Assembly: GCA_950022655.1 (NCBI GenBank)
Contig: OX465580.1
Span: 93,390,797-93,454,796 of the forward strand
DNA from: Alentia gelatinosa
Taxonomy: Eukaryota > Annelida > Polychaeta > Phyllodocida > Polynoidae
Reading direction: 5' to 3'
DNA length: 64,000 nucleotides
A model generated the notes under the pieces. That model was not told where the DNA came from. It ran no database searches and was given only the letters and a program-made list of their open reading frames with translations. Made by a program: the position numbers and the translations under genes. Positions 34,160 to 44,746 of this stretch are shown in pieces; position 1 is the first letter of the stretch, and each line of letters opens with the position of its first letter.

Positions 34160-37100
34160 GAATCCGGGGTTGTGCAAGTTGTGCCTATTTATTATTATCT
34201 CTATACTTTTTACTTTATATTGTACCTTATTGTACCTTTTCTTCAAAATACTTATTTATCTATTTATCTAATTATGTCACCGCAACTATGCCCCCATGGA
34301 TTTTTCCTACCTGGGCTTCATCATGTAATTGTATTATATTATGTGATGTGTTTTTGCACTCCATTGTGTGTATCTATGTGTCTCTGTTGCTCTTGGGACT
34401 GCATGTTCGCTACTGTCAAGATTTGGTTAACCTTATATCTCGATGTGTTATTTAAACCCATCTGAACTTTTTACCCATAAAGGTGAAATCTTTGCTACGG
34501 CCAATGTAAGAAGTTTATACAATAAAATTGATCTCATTAAGGATGTCTTTAGTAGACGTGATTATGTCACGGTTACCGAAACGTGGTTAAAAGAGAGACA
34601 TCTAAGTGAAATGGTATACTTAAACAGTATGACTTTAATACATAACGACCGAAACTTTGAAGAAGAGAACATAGGTGGAGGTGTGGCACTATATGTCAAG
34701 CAAAACAAGGCACCTTTTATACGTAAGATAGCAGAGCATTCATACTCTAATCCAGACTATGAAATACTCACCTGCCATTTGAACCAACCCTACCATAAGC
34801 GGAAATTGATCATCTCGGTATACCGACCGCCCTCGGATAATATTAAGGCGTGTTATGATTAAATAAGTGAAATAATCAGTGACGAATCTTTCAAAAACAA
34901 CGAGGTCTGGGTAATGGGAGACCTGAATGTTAATGTCAAAATCAAAAGTAGTGATAAATATGCAGTACTAAAGCGCTTCCTTGGTATTAACAAGTTAGAA
35001 CTCATGAAGACCCAGGAAACTTACTTCTGTAAATTCGGTAAGAGTACATTGGACCATATTTACACCAATAGCAGACAAGTAAGCCTATCAGGCAACATCA
35101 ACCTTTATATTTCGGATCATATCCCAATTTTTACTATTAGAAAACACAAAAAAGAAAAAACTACGAAGTCAAAGACTACCAAAAGGGACTTTAGTGAATT
35201 TAATAAAGATGACTTTATTGAATACCTGAGAGGTTTTCCAGACTTAGAATCCTTGGACACCGATGATCCCAATGAGTTCTTCGAAAATTATATAAACAAG
35301 TACCTGGATGAGATGGCTCCGGTGCGAACTTACACAACTCATATTAAAGAAGGTTTAACAATCCCCTTAGAGATTGTTAGATTGGTTAAAAAGAGGGAAA
35401 AAATTATCTTGAAGATCTCAAAAAAGGAACACGTTGAAATGAACCAGCTGACAGAGGCGCGCAGACTTAGGAAACTCATAGCTAAAAAACTGCGGTCTAT
35501 AAAAGCCAAAGCCATTAAGAAATCATTAGATGATAATGTTAAAAATCCAAAAAAAATTTGGAGGGTCCTTCAAAGCCTATGGTCCCCTGAAGACACAGAT
35601 CACAATGGTCGTATGGCCCATGAACGTCTATTTGAAAAGGGGAAGTTGAATGATATGAATACGTATTTTTCAAATATTGGGGCTGAGCTTGCAAATAAGT
35701 GCCCTGACACTGGTCCACATCCAATCTATAATAACCCTGAAACTCTGTTTGAGAAACTTGAGTTCGAACCAATCACTATAAGTGATTATATAAAATTGAC
35801 AAAAATAATTGAAACCAATAAATGGTCAGGTATACGAAATCTAAACTCTAGTCGACTCAAACAAATTTTCCAAAGTAACCCAAAGATTTTGTATGCCATA
35901 GTAAATTGGAGCATTGCCAATTATACCTTTCCCAACTCACTCACTAAAGGAACCATTACACCAATCCCAAAACAAGGAGACCTATCTCTATATGAAAACT
36001 GGCGGCCGATAACAGTTCTACCCTTGATCTCCAAACTGGTAGAAAAGGTACTACACACATATATAATGAATCATCTCATGAAATATGAAATTATACATAA
36101 AAATCAATATGGATTCATGCCTAACCGCTCAACTTCACAGGCTATTTTCCAGGTAATACATAACTTAGAATACAATAAAGATAATCGTAATAAAAGTCTA
36201 TGTGCCTTTGTAGACCTAAAAAAGGCCTTCGATAGCGTCGACCACCAACTACTACTGGAAAAAATGCGATGTATCGGTCTTGGTGATAATGCTGTTGATC
36301 TACTTGAATCTTATTTATCAAGCCGCACACAAAACATAAAAAGTACAGATAGTTCAGTACCCAGTTTACCGGTACGATACGGTGTTCCGCAAGGATCTGT
36401 ACTCGGTCCTATCCTGTTCGTGATATTCTTAAATGACATCTTTAAGGCTGTCCTGCAATCGGTGGTCATTATGTATGCAGATGACCTGATCATCATAGTC
36501 AGTGAAAAACAGACCGCAGTTGTTAATACTATTATGCAAACAGAGCTTGATATGATGAGTGATTTCTTTGCAATGAAGAAACTTACCATCAATATAAAGA
36601 AAACAAATCTCATGTGGATTAATGACTCGAAAACCCAAATTGATATTCCCGCTTGCAACATTCATGACCAACCACTAAAAGTAGTTGACAACTACAATTA
36701 CTTAGGTGTGGTTATAGACAACAAGCTCACCTTCAATAAACATGTAGATAAAACCCTGAAGGAAGTTAGACAACGATGGTATAAGCTTAGACAGATCAGA
36801 CCATTTATAAACACACTAACAGCCCTCCGGATAGTGAAGCAAATGATTATTCCTAAACTCAAATATGCAAGCTTTATTTACTACGTTACTAGTAGTAGAA
36901 ATCGGGAAAGGATCCAAGTGACTGCCAACAATTGCCTTAGAACAGCACTGATGATCAAACGAGCTCATGATCTACATGTATCGGATGTCCATGAATTAGC
37001 GTGTATCAGGCCATTACACTACCGAAGAGCAGTTCAACTACTAATGCTTATCCACTGGTGGCAGGGTATACCGGAAAATACTGTAACTAGTCCGGTTAAC

Positions 37101-37680
37101 AGGACAACTAGAGCCTCTGATAAGGTAGTCATAAGAGTAAAAAGACCGAACAAAGAACGGTATAAGAATAGCCCACTCTACATAGGGACCAGTATATATG
37201 GAACCTACTCAGTAAGGATACACAACTAATTGAATCGAAAAATGACTTCAAAAGCCAAATAAAATTATTCCTACTAAGACCGGAGGTTAATCTAAACCTA
37301 TAAAACAGGAGTCATATGACCCTGAACTTCCTATACCACACGCTTATAGTTACTGGAGTCAAATGACCCAGTAAATTTAGACTAATTACAAGGATGCATG
37401 CATAAACATTCTGAACATTGTTTTATACCAATCACCTATCACCTAACTCTGATCTGAACCATTGAGACTGGTTACGATTTACTAATACTGTTGTGATTCA
37501 TGTCGCCCAAGAGCAACCTATGACCTGTGCTGTCCTGTATTTTTGTCCCATGTATGTCCTGTCTAAGTCCTGTTTTGTTTACTCTGTAAATTTGTTACAA
37601 GACGACCCAAGGAAGAACGCCCTGGATAGGGTGATTGTACTGTCTTTACTGAAAATTAAAAAAACAAAAACAAAAAAAAC
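34160..37680 (+). mobile_element. LINE inserted in the Gypsy 5' untranslated region
   Basis: Plus-strand non-LTR retrotransposon lying between the Gypsy primer binding site and gag. Its right end is an A-rich tail at 37648-37680 directly next to the primer binding site. Only ~280 bases precede ORF2 and no ORF1 is present, so it is 5'-truncated or a single-ORF element. The exact left boundary is uncertain. Confidence 0.75.
34443..37229 (+). pseudogene. LINE ORF2: APE endonuclease and reverse transcriptase, one stop codon
   Basis: One frame of about 928 codons from ATG at 34443 with a single TAA at 34860-34862. Endonuclease motifs: ATANVRSLYNKID, TVTETWLKER (catalytic Glu), GGGVALYVKQ, SVYRPPSDN, EVWVMGDLNVN, STLDHIYTN, YISDHIPIF (SDH). 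RT motifs: NWRPITVLPLISKL, QYGFMPNRSTSQAIF, AFVDLKKAFDSVDH, RYGVPQGSVLGPILF, IMYADDLIIIV, LTINIKKTNLMW, NYLGVVIDNKLTF. It ends at TAA in 37227-37229. The single stop and otherwise intact motifs suggest a young copy. A CR1/Jockey-like element is likely. Confidence 0.85.
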
Positions 37681-37683
37681 CTA

Positions 37684-37703
37684 GGATCCTGGTCACGGCA
37701 CCA
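37684..37703 (-). promoter_or_regulatory. tRNA-His-type primer binding site of the Gypsy element
   Basis: On the minus strand, one base after the 5' LTR, lies TGGTGCCGTGACCAGGATCC. It begins with TGG and complements a tRNA 3' end of the form GTCACGGCACCA, as in animal tRNA-His. This is where reverse transcription is primed. Confidence 0.75.
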
Positions 37704-37704
37704 G

Positions 37705-38235
37705 TGTGGTGGTCGCCGCCTGTCTAGCAGGTTGGATGACCCCAATCCGGAACGCTAGTTCCAGGCAGGATCCCACCCTACGCACTCTACGTAGGTTGGT
37801 TCGGTTTTCGGTTAGTTTGCACAGACCTAATCACACATAACACAACAACGTCTTTTAATAAACAAGGATGTTTATTAATCACTACTTCCCGGAAAGATCT
37901 GGAAGATCTTTCCCACAAGTACAGTACCCTAGCACATGGGTGCTAGGTAGCGCTGGAGAGGCTAATCTAGAAGACTCGCCTAACCACCAGGAAGGTTACA
38001 AGAACCCGCCTTCAAAGTGAGGGCCCAAGGGTCTGTTCCGTAGAAGAGACGCGCGAGGACAGCCTGTCGACCTACTGTGAACGCTGAGTATATATACCCA
38101 GCATTACGTAATCCCGGTCTCCGCCGCGCCACTCTCGTGTGCGGCGTTGTCCAGAATCACTACACAGTAAGGATCGGCACGTCGCGCCACCTTCCGTAAA
38201 ACAAACGAACACTGCTGGATTCCCACCCCACTACA
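37705..38235 (-). repeat. 5' LTR of the Gypsy element
   Basis: 531 bp, TG...CA on the minus strand. A TATA box (GTATATATAC, 38088-38097) and downstream a poly(A) signal AATAAA (37871-37876, minus) give a U3-R-U5 order read on the minus strand, which agrees with the orientation of gag and pol. It is intact apart from substitutions against the 3' LTR. Confidence 0.9.
38088..38097 (-). promoter_or_regulatory. TATA box in the Gypsy LTR
   Basis: GTATATATAC, palindromic, about 140 bases into the LTR on the minus strand and ~210 bases before the poly(A) signal. The same sequence is in the 3' LTR near 22760. Confidence 0.55.
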
Positions 38236-38990
38236 TTAATATAGTTCAACCTTTCAGCTGTGATACCTGAACCTGGAAAACCCAATAAAATGTTAGTCCT
38301 AGACCATTCACCATTGAGACCAGCAACCTCCCTTACCCAACGGAGGGATTGGGACCAGAAACCTTTAACCTTGGGGCAGTCCAAGAGGAATTGTTCCAAA
38401 GTATTTCTTTCTGGACAAAAAGAGCAAATATCTGATGAGACTATTCTTCTATTTGGAGATAAGAATTTATAGATATAATCCTATTGATGACTCTATATTG
38501 GAGTGACTGTAATTTCGTCTCCTCAGTTGTTTTGTAAATATGAGTATATATGTTTGTCCACAATTGCCCATCCGGGAGATCTTATATCTAATATACCAAT
38601 ATTTTTGACTGCTTGCGGCTTGGTTCTGAAGGAATTTAGGACATAATAGAGTTTTTTATGAGTATTAGATCTAATATTATCAACCATTCGGACAGAGTCA
38701 TTAATAAACAATGAATTGACTTCTGTCTTCACACTTTGAAAAGACATTTTTCTTAGCCAAGGAACAGCTCTTTGTAGATGCAATATGTGAAGAAAAGTGC
38801 ATGGAATTTTGTATTTCTGTTTGATCTCCACCTCGGACATAAGCTTGCCATTTTCAATAATATCATGAAGACACAGGATACCAGCTTAGCGCCATGAATC
38901 TGCCATATTGCCTTGTTTGTAAATATTAATAAATTTATTATGCCACAAGTATTCATATTGACGATCTCCTTCCTGTATAGGGAACCGGAG
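38236..38990 (-). pseudogene. L1-type LINE ORF2 C-terminal region, 5' of the Gypsy insertion
   Basis: Minus-strand translation, across two frames, gives EYLWHNKFINIYKQ, then LMSEVEIKQKYKIPCTFLHI, then LQSLQYRVINRIIS and a zinc-binding RT tail (C-S-F-C ... EQFLLDCPKVKGFW) that reads to ERLNYI at the Gypsy border. These are features of L1/Tx1-type ORF2 downstream of the RT. The protein resumes at 22011-21826 on the other side of the Gypsy element. Stops and frameshifts show decay. Confidence 0.7.
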
Positions 38991-39248
38991 GTAAATTTGT
39001 CATGTGCATTGTTTTCTGTATTGCCCTATGTAACGTGCTGAAGTAATTCAGCTATCATAGCGATTATATGGATTGACATCATTCAAGTTCGGTATCATTA
39101 TTATGAAGAGACATTTCTGATTGTGACACTGTATATTACCAAATTCTTCAAAATGTATTGAAAATATGATGAGAACTTCAAGTTATGCTTCAACATCTTG
39201 GATTTTGCACACAAGAAAACACGGCCGAACTGACAGAACTTTACTCAT
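38991..39248. other. Short gap before the DIRS-order element
   Basis: No coding sequence or repeat recognised; may include further decayed L1 sequence. Confidence 0.4.
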
Positions 39249-39546
39249 GGGTTGCCCATGGCCTATGGTCAGGGGTGGTCATTGCCCCCCCTGGTGAAAC
39301 CCCTCTGTACTAAGCGCACCCCTGCGCCACCTCTGTACTGTCGGCCGCACTAAACATCAAAGTGCGCTAGGTCGACACTGTACTCTGCCTCATATCCTCT
39401 TCAGGTCTCATACCCTACACACATACTTTTTCTTCTCCCGTACCTTGGCTATTCCGCCCGTCGTACCTCCGGTCTCCATATTCCCCTGAATATCGGCGAC
39501 CGTGTACAGGCATACCAGGACAGAGTTGAAATATTTACGGTGAACT

Positions 39547-40437
39547 ATGTTGACAAGAAGCGGTATGGCTGCTGCATCCACGGCTACGGAGACGGACTCC
39601 GAAGTCACACTACGGCAACAACAAACGGCTGCTGAGAGCGATCACATGGATTCGGTCTCCCAGCAAGGCACGAGCGCCAGCGGTCGTTCCCGGGCCTCAC
39701 GGGTCACTGCCCTAGAGGCCAACCTAGGAGGCGTGAGGACGGACGTGAATGAAGTGAAAACGGACGTTAACGAAGTCAAATCCGACGTTTCAAAAATGTC
39801 ACGGCAGATGGACGGCATGATGGACGCCATCATGCAGATTTCACGGCCGGCATCACGGAGGAGCAGCTCACGGGCGTCGGCGGCGGCCGAACAGACTCGG
39901 GACTGGGCCCAAGAACAGACGGAACGCCTGCTACCCCCACCACGACAGCTGAGAGAGACCTACACCTCGGAGGAACACCTGCAGAGGGAATTCGGCCGTG
40001 AGGCCATGTGCCACGACAGGACCACGGGTAAGAACTCGTTATTATCAGACCTTAATGCCCGGAGGCCGACCGCTAAGCCTTACATGTTTATGGACAGGGA
40101 CGGAGTCTACACGCTTCACCAGAAGCTGGATTTACGGTCGGGCCTCGGGCCTCTTGAGTATATCAGTTGCTTTGTGGCCCTGTTAAGTGATGAGCGCGCT
40201 CTGCACCCCGAGGACAGGGCAGACATGTTCCGGCACCTTCACCAGGTTATGGTCGATGCTCAGGCACGGCCGTGGGCCGCGGTGAGACGTTGGAGCAACT
40301 ACGTCTTTGACCAGGTGGAGGCCGGCAGGTTGCGGTGGTCGGACCACGGCCGGATACCACAGGCGGGGTATCAACTTCAAACGACTGCGAAGCCGGCGGC
40401 CCCCCGAAGCGTCCTCCAACACCCTCAGCCGACTTAA
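39547..40437 (+). pseudogene. DIRS-order gag with internal deletion
   Basis: ATG at 39547, 296 residues, open. The N-terminus is polar with a coiled-coil-like heptad stretch (NLGGVRTDVNEVKTDVNEVK, one 7-residue unit duplicated relative to the other copy), an Arg/Ser tract and then a conserved domain (PYMFMDRDGVYTLHQKLDLR, GPLEYISCFVALLSDERAL, WSNYVFDQVEAG). It jumps from DHGRI to PQAGYQL, so about 90 residues including the Cys/His-rich finger present in the 56-61 kb copy are missing. RNA binding is therefore probably lost although the frame is open. Confidence 0.7.
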
Positions 40438-40641
40438 AAAAACGGCCAGGCCGTGCCCCGCGACTAGGCGAGGCGCGAGACGAAGATGAAAGGGGGGCTG
40501 GCGGCCCACTGTGTGATGTAACGAAGCCGGCCCCCACACGTGACGTCATGCCTCACGTGACCGCCCGTCGGAGTAAACAACAACAAAGGGACGGGGAATA
40601 CACTCCCACAGGAGAGGATCAAGGCTATCCCCGCCCCACGC

Positions 40642-40902
40642 ATGTCTTGCAGCGTGGCCGGTGTTAGTGTTACTGCGCCGGCCGGTGACGAGGAGAGTAA
40701 CACTCCGGATTTCGCGGCACTAAAAGAAGTGTGCGAGACCAGAATTCATCGGGAGGGTGTCCGGACCGACCCTTACGCCTTCCGGGACCACCGCCGGGCG
40801 ACATGGCCGGAATTCACGGCCGTAGGGTCCGGCCCCCAGGCGGATATATACCGGGCCGTGAAGGAAACGGGCCTCCCCAATGCCCTCGGCGCCAGGATCC
40901 AG
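40642..40902 (+). pseudogene. DIRS-order pol N-terminal segment, left of the Harbinger insertion
   Basis: ATG at 40642 (MSCSVAGVSVTAP). Encodes ALKEVCETRIHREG and further N-terminal pol sequence, ending at GARIQ where the DNA transposon begins. The frame continues at 43020 (VPSDLHLP) when the insert and one CAG are ignored, as shown by the uninterrupted copy at 59152-59727. Confidence 0.75.
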
Positions 40903-41227
40903 GGCCCTGTTTTTTAGTCAAGATTATCTTAGGCTAAGACCGTCTTAAGACAAAAGTGTGCTATAGACAAGATATCTTAGAGGATCTTTGATATATCTTG
41001 GGCTGAGACGACTTAGGGGCAACATAGCTGTCTTTTAGTCAAGATTCTCTTGAGATATCTTAGGCTATCTTAGCTCAAATTGGCTCCAAAACGGTCTCAG
41101 CCCGAGACAAGGTTGGAGGTGTCCTAGAGGTGTCTTAAAGGTATCTTATGGCCATGTGACCACATGAGAACAAGAAAACAAGATGCTCTTGTCACTCAAC
41201 AGTACACACTCAACAGTCCGCACTCAA

Positions 41228-41332
41228 CAGTCCACACCCACACCCACATCCACAACCACACCCACCCCTGCACCCACCCCCACAACCATCCCCACACCCA
41301 CACCCACACCCACACCCACACCCACAAGGATG
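41228..41332 (+). repeat. (CCCACA)n simple repeat
   Basis: Hexamer-based tandem array inside the Harbinger-like element, followed by a ~55-bp direct duplication with ATCTAGT-AGCTAAAATAAAGTAA at about 41340-41409. Confidence 0.85.
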
Positions 41333-41409
41333 TTTTGGTATCTAGTCAGCTAAAATAAAGTAAAAATCTCAAGGATATTTTCGTATCTAGTTAGCTAAAA
41401 TAAAGTAAC

Positions 41410-42058
41410 AATGGGTAATTAAATCAAATAAATTATACTAGATCATATGAATTGAATTAAATTCAGCTGAAAATTCTCCCCCTAAAATAAAGATAAACTA
41501 AATCAAATGAAGTAAATTGAATCAAATATACAGATTGAAAATTAAAATTCCTCCATATAAATTTCCAAATGACTCATTCCCATTCGTTTTTATTTTATTT
41601 ACTTCTTCAAATTATTGTTTTATTTCCTTTTTTGATTCTATTTATTATCATTTCTTAATTCTTATATATATATTTTTTAACCAATTTTATTATAAAAAAG
41701 TTTGTTTTTTTAGTTCTACTTAGTTACAATTTCAATATATATAATTAAATTTTATCTATTTATCATTATCAATTTACTTATTTGATTTTTATCATCATTT
41801 AATCTTTTTTTTTTTTTTTTATACATTATATTCGATGTAATTCTAATTAAGTATTACCTTATAGATATATTCAACTAATTTATTCATTGCATTCATTGAA
41901 CAGACTTCCTTTATTCTTAAATTATTCATTTCACATCTATATTCAGTATCAATTTCTCTTGATTTATATCTTAATATTTCAAATTTCTATTCGACATTCT
42001 TGAAATAAGAAATAAACTGTTGCCAGTACACCAAGGTAGTACACCATTGTATACCTAA
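41410..42058. other. AT-rich filler in the Harbinger-like element
   Basis: Strongly AT-rich sequence with poly(T) runs and no coding region, lying between the two hexamer arrays. Nothing recognised. Confidence 0.6.
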
Positions 42059-42657
42059 ATACAAATCACACCCACCCCTGCACCCACCCCCACACCCATC
42101 CTCACACCCACACCCACACCCACACCCACACCCACAACCACAACCACACCCACACCCACAACCATGAACACAGCCACAGCCACAGCTACAAACACAACCA
42201 CACCCACGCCCACAACTACAACCACAACCACATCTACAGCCAAAACCACAGCCACAACCACAACCACACCTACACCCACAAACACAACCACATCTACAGC
42301 CAAAACCACACCCACAACCACACCCACAACCACACCCACACCCACAACCACACCCACACCCACAACCACCAACACAGCCACAGCCACAGCCCTAAACACA
42401 AACACAACCACACCCACACCCACAACCACAACCACAACCACACTCACACCCACAACCACAACCACACCCACAACCACGAACACAGCCACAGCCACAGCCC
42501 CAAACACAAACACAACCACACCCACACCCACAACTACAACCACAACCACATCTACAACCAAAACCACATCTACACCCACAAACACAACCACATCTACAGT
42601 CAAAACCACAGCCACAACCACAACCACAACCACACCCACACCCACAACCACACCACA
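42059..42657 (+). repeat. (CCCACA)n/(ACAACC)n minisatellite
   Basis: About 600 bp of imperfect CCCACA, ACAACC and GCCACA hexamers. It is open in several frames on both strands only because of its composition and is not considered coding. Confidence 0.9.
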
Positions 42658-43019
42658 ACAAAATTCTTTCACCTTTTCTAGGTGAAAATGATGTGCCAGC
42701 ACCAAGGTTTGAACACCCTACCCCGAGCACAATTGCCGGATGCCTTACCTATGTCTCCACAGAGTTGGGTGATGCAATACACTCATGAGACCCCAATATA
42801 ACTTGATATGACTGTACCAGTGCTGGAGCTGGTATCCGGCAAGAGTAGAATTATAGAACCTAAGATAGTTCTATATTTGTCTCAAGATCTACCGTGGCAC
42901 ACCAAGACCTTGTCTATAGGACAGCGGCCATCTTTTGTCTTGAAAAAATGTCTTAGATTCTCTAGGATATCTTCGCAGATCTCAGCCCAAGACTGTCTTG
43001 ACTAAAAAACAGGGCCCAG

Positions 43020-44746
43020 GTCCCCTCGGACCTACACCTACCGGCCTGGGACAAGTATCTAGGGGGCGTGGCAGGTTCAGAGGAGCTCCTGGGGTTCCTG
43101 CACTACGGCTTCCCCCTGGGATACCTCGGGCCCGAGACCGACACGAGGGGGGTGGCCAACCACCCTAGTGCCACCGGCTACCCGGAACAAGTAGAGAAGT
43201 TCCTGGAGAAGGAGGCTTCCTTCTCTAACATGATGGGACCCTTTGACGAACCGCCCTTCGCCCCGTGATGTCACGTGTCGCCTCTCATGACACGCGAGAA
43301 GCGGGCACCGACGATAGGCGGATCATCACGGATATGACTTTCCCGCGGGAGCGCAGCGTGAACTCGTTCGTGATTAAGAACTCTGTCTACGGGCTGGAAC
43401 AAGATCACGGCCTCCCAACGGTTGACGAGTTTGTGACCAAACTCGTGAAGGGTGGTACCTCGTCGTATATGTCATCGATCGACGTATTGCGTGCATACAA
43501 GAACTTCAGGTGTGATCCCCTCGATTGGCCCCTGCTGTGTTTCACGTGGGAGGGCGGGCACTACTGTGATACTGCCATGCCGTTCGGTGCCCGTGCCTCC
43601 TCGTACCACATGTAGTGTGTGGCCGAGGCCATCGTCGGTATCTTCGGGTCAAAAGGAGTCACGGCCGCGATGTACCTCGATGATCTGATTATCCTCTCCG
43701 AGGACCGAGGTAAGGCGGCCGTAGACTTCAACATTGCACGCGATCTATTCGCCGAACTGGGCCTCCTCGAGGCACGCGACAAGGCTCAGTCTCCTAGTCA
43801 GGTCGTCACGTGGCTAGGTATTGAGATCGACGCCCGTAGGATGTCTCTCTCCATCCCTACGGCAAAGTTGGAGGACATACGTGCTCACGTGTCGGCCGTC
43901 TCTAAGCGCCGCACCCTCACCAAGCGACAACTCCAGTCAGTGTTGGGACGCATACTTCACGTGGCGAGGTGCATAAGGCCGGCACGTGCATTTGTATCTA
44001 AGCTGCTGGAAGCCCTGCGAGGCATGACGGGGTTTTACCTTAACATCAATTCCGAGATGCGGCAGGACCTCGACTGGTTTGTGAGATTTGTGGAGGGGTG
44101 GAATGGACGAGCCCTGATCCCTCGAGGCCCCCCCACTAGACGCATCACTGTGGATGCCTGCCTCTCGGGCGTAGGGGGGACTGACGGCCGTTTCTCCTAC
44201 TCCGGACAGGTGTGCCCTGTCCTCGACCCGGTGGAGTGCATCTCAGAGCTCGAGGCTCTGAACACGATATATGCACTCCACACGTTCATCACTGAGAGGG
44301 ACCATGGATCGCGCATCGAGGTATTCTGCGATAACCTCGGGACTGTGCAGACTCTCAACAGTGGGCGTGCCCGAAACCGGGTCCTGGCGGAGTGTGATTG
44401 CCAGGCATGGATGGTGGAGGCACGCTTACAGGTTGAGTTGGTCTTCACCCACATCCCCGGGGTCCAAAACGTGATCGCAGATGCCTTGAGCAGGGCCCAC
44501 CTTTCAGCGACTGATTACGATAAAGCGACCTCCCTCACTCGTCTTCATGAACTGTATCCATGTACTCATGCATCGTTTGTACTGATACTCCGTCTCTTCT
44601 GCAGATCCGGCGCTTCTTTTACTCCAAGCGAAAGCCAACCAGCGATCCGCAGTGGGCACCTACCTGGCATTCTGCAGAAGGATGGAGATCGACCCCAGGG
44701 CACCGACCGCGAGCCTGATTACGAGCTACATGGAGTACGTGGCTGA
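43020..44746 (+). pseudogene. DIRS-order reverse transcriptase/RNase H, right of the insertion
   Basis: Continues pol after the insertion: GFLHYGFPLGYLG, MMGPFDEPPF, a TGA near 43268 with a frame change, then TFPRERSVNSFVIKN, SSIDVLRAYKNFR, MPFGARASSYHM, a TAG at 43613-43615 (CAG in the other copy), MYLDDLIILSED (catalytic YLDD), TWLGIEIDARR, QSVLGRILHVARC, RNase H with ITVDACLSGVGG, EVFCDNLGTVQTLNSGRAR and FTHIPGVQNVIADALSRAHL. The tail overlaps the recombinase in another frame and is no longer conserved after the RNase H. Confidence 0.85.

Larger units (their letters stand above)
22012..38235 (-). mobile_element. Ty3/Gypsy LTR retrotransposon with an extra long reading frame
   Basis: Complete LTR-to-LTR element on the minus strand. 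In its own 5'-3' order it has the 5' LTR (38235-37705), tRNA-His-type primer binding site, an inserted LINE, gag, pol (protease, RT, RNase H, integrase), an unknown long frame, polypurine tract and 3' LTR (22909-22012). Without insertions it is about 12.3 kb, large for Gypsy elements. The LTRs differ by about five substitutions and one single-base indel over ~531 bp apart from the MITE, so insertion was recent. The flanks are TTAA and TTAG on the minus strand, an imperfect 4-bp target duplication inside an L1 ORF2. Pol order RT-RNase H-integrase defines Gypsy rather than Copia. Confidence 0.9.
40900..43019. mobile_element. Harbinger-like DNA transposon with CAG target duplication
   Basis: Element 40903-43016 (2,114 bp), flanked by CAG at 40900-40902 and 43017-43019. 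The terminal inverted repeats begin GGCCCTGTTTTTTAGTCAAG (21 bp identical). A 3-bp duplication and GGCCCTG ends fit PIF/Harbinger; no transposase is present, so it is non-autonomous. Both ends carry many AAGA/TCTT words (at least eight in the first 150 bases). The centre is simple-sequence and AT-rich DNA. Related to the element at 46757-47590. The uninterrupted family copy confirms the insertion site. Confidence 0.8.

Noticed and set aside
39400..40700. Minus-strand frames opposite gag
   Set aside because: Shadow frames in GC-rich sequence; the plus-strand gag is supported by the sister copy.
42055..42705. Long open frames on both strands (Thr-rich and Val-rich)
   Set aside because: Produced by the hexamer minisatellite; no start context, no domain, open in several frames at once.
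40903..43016. hAT assignment because of CAGGGCC at the borders
   Set aside because: The duplication is 3 bp (CAG), not 8 bp, at both related elements, and the ends begin GGCCCTG; Harbinger fits better.
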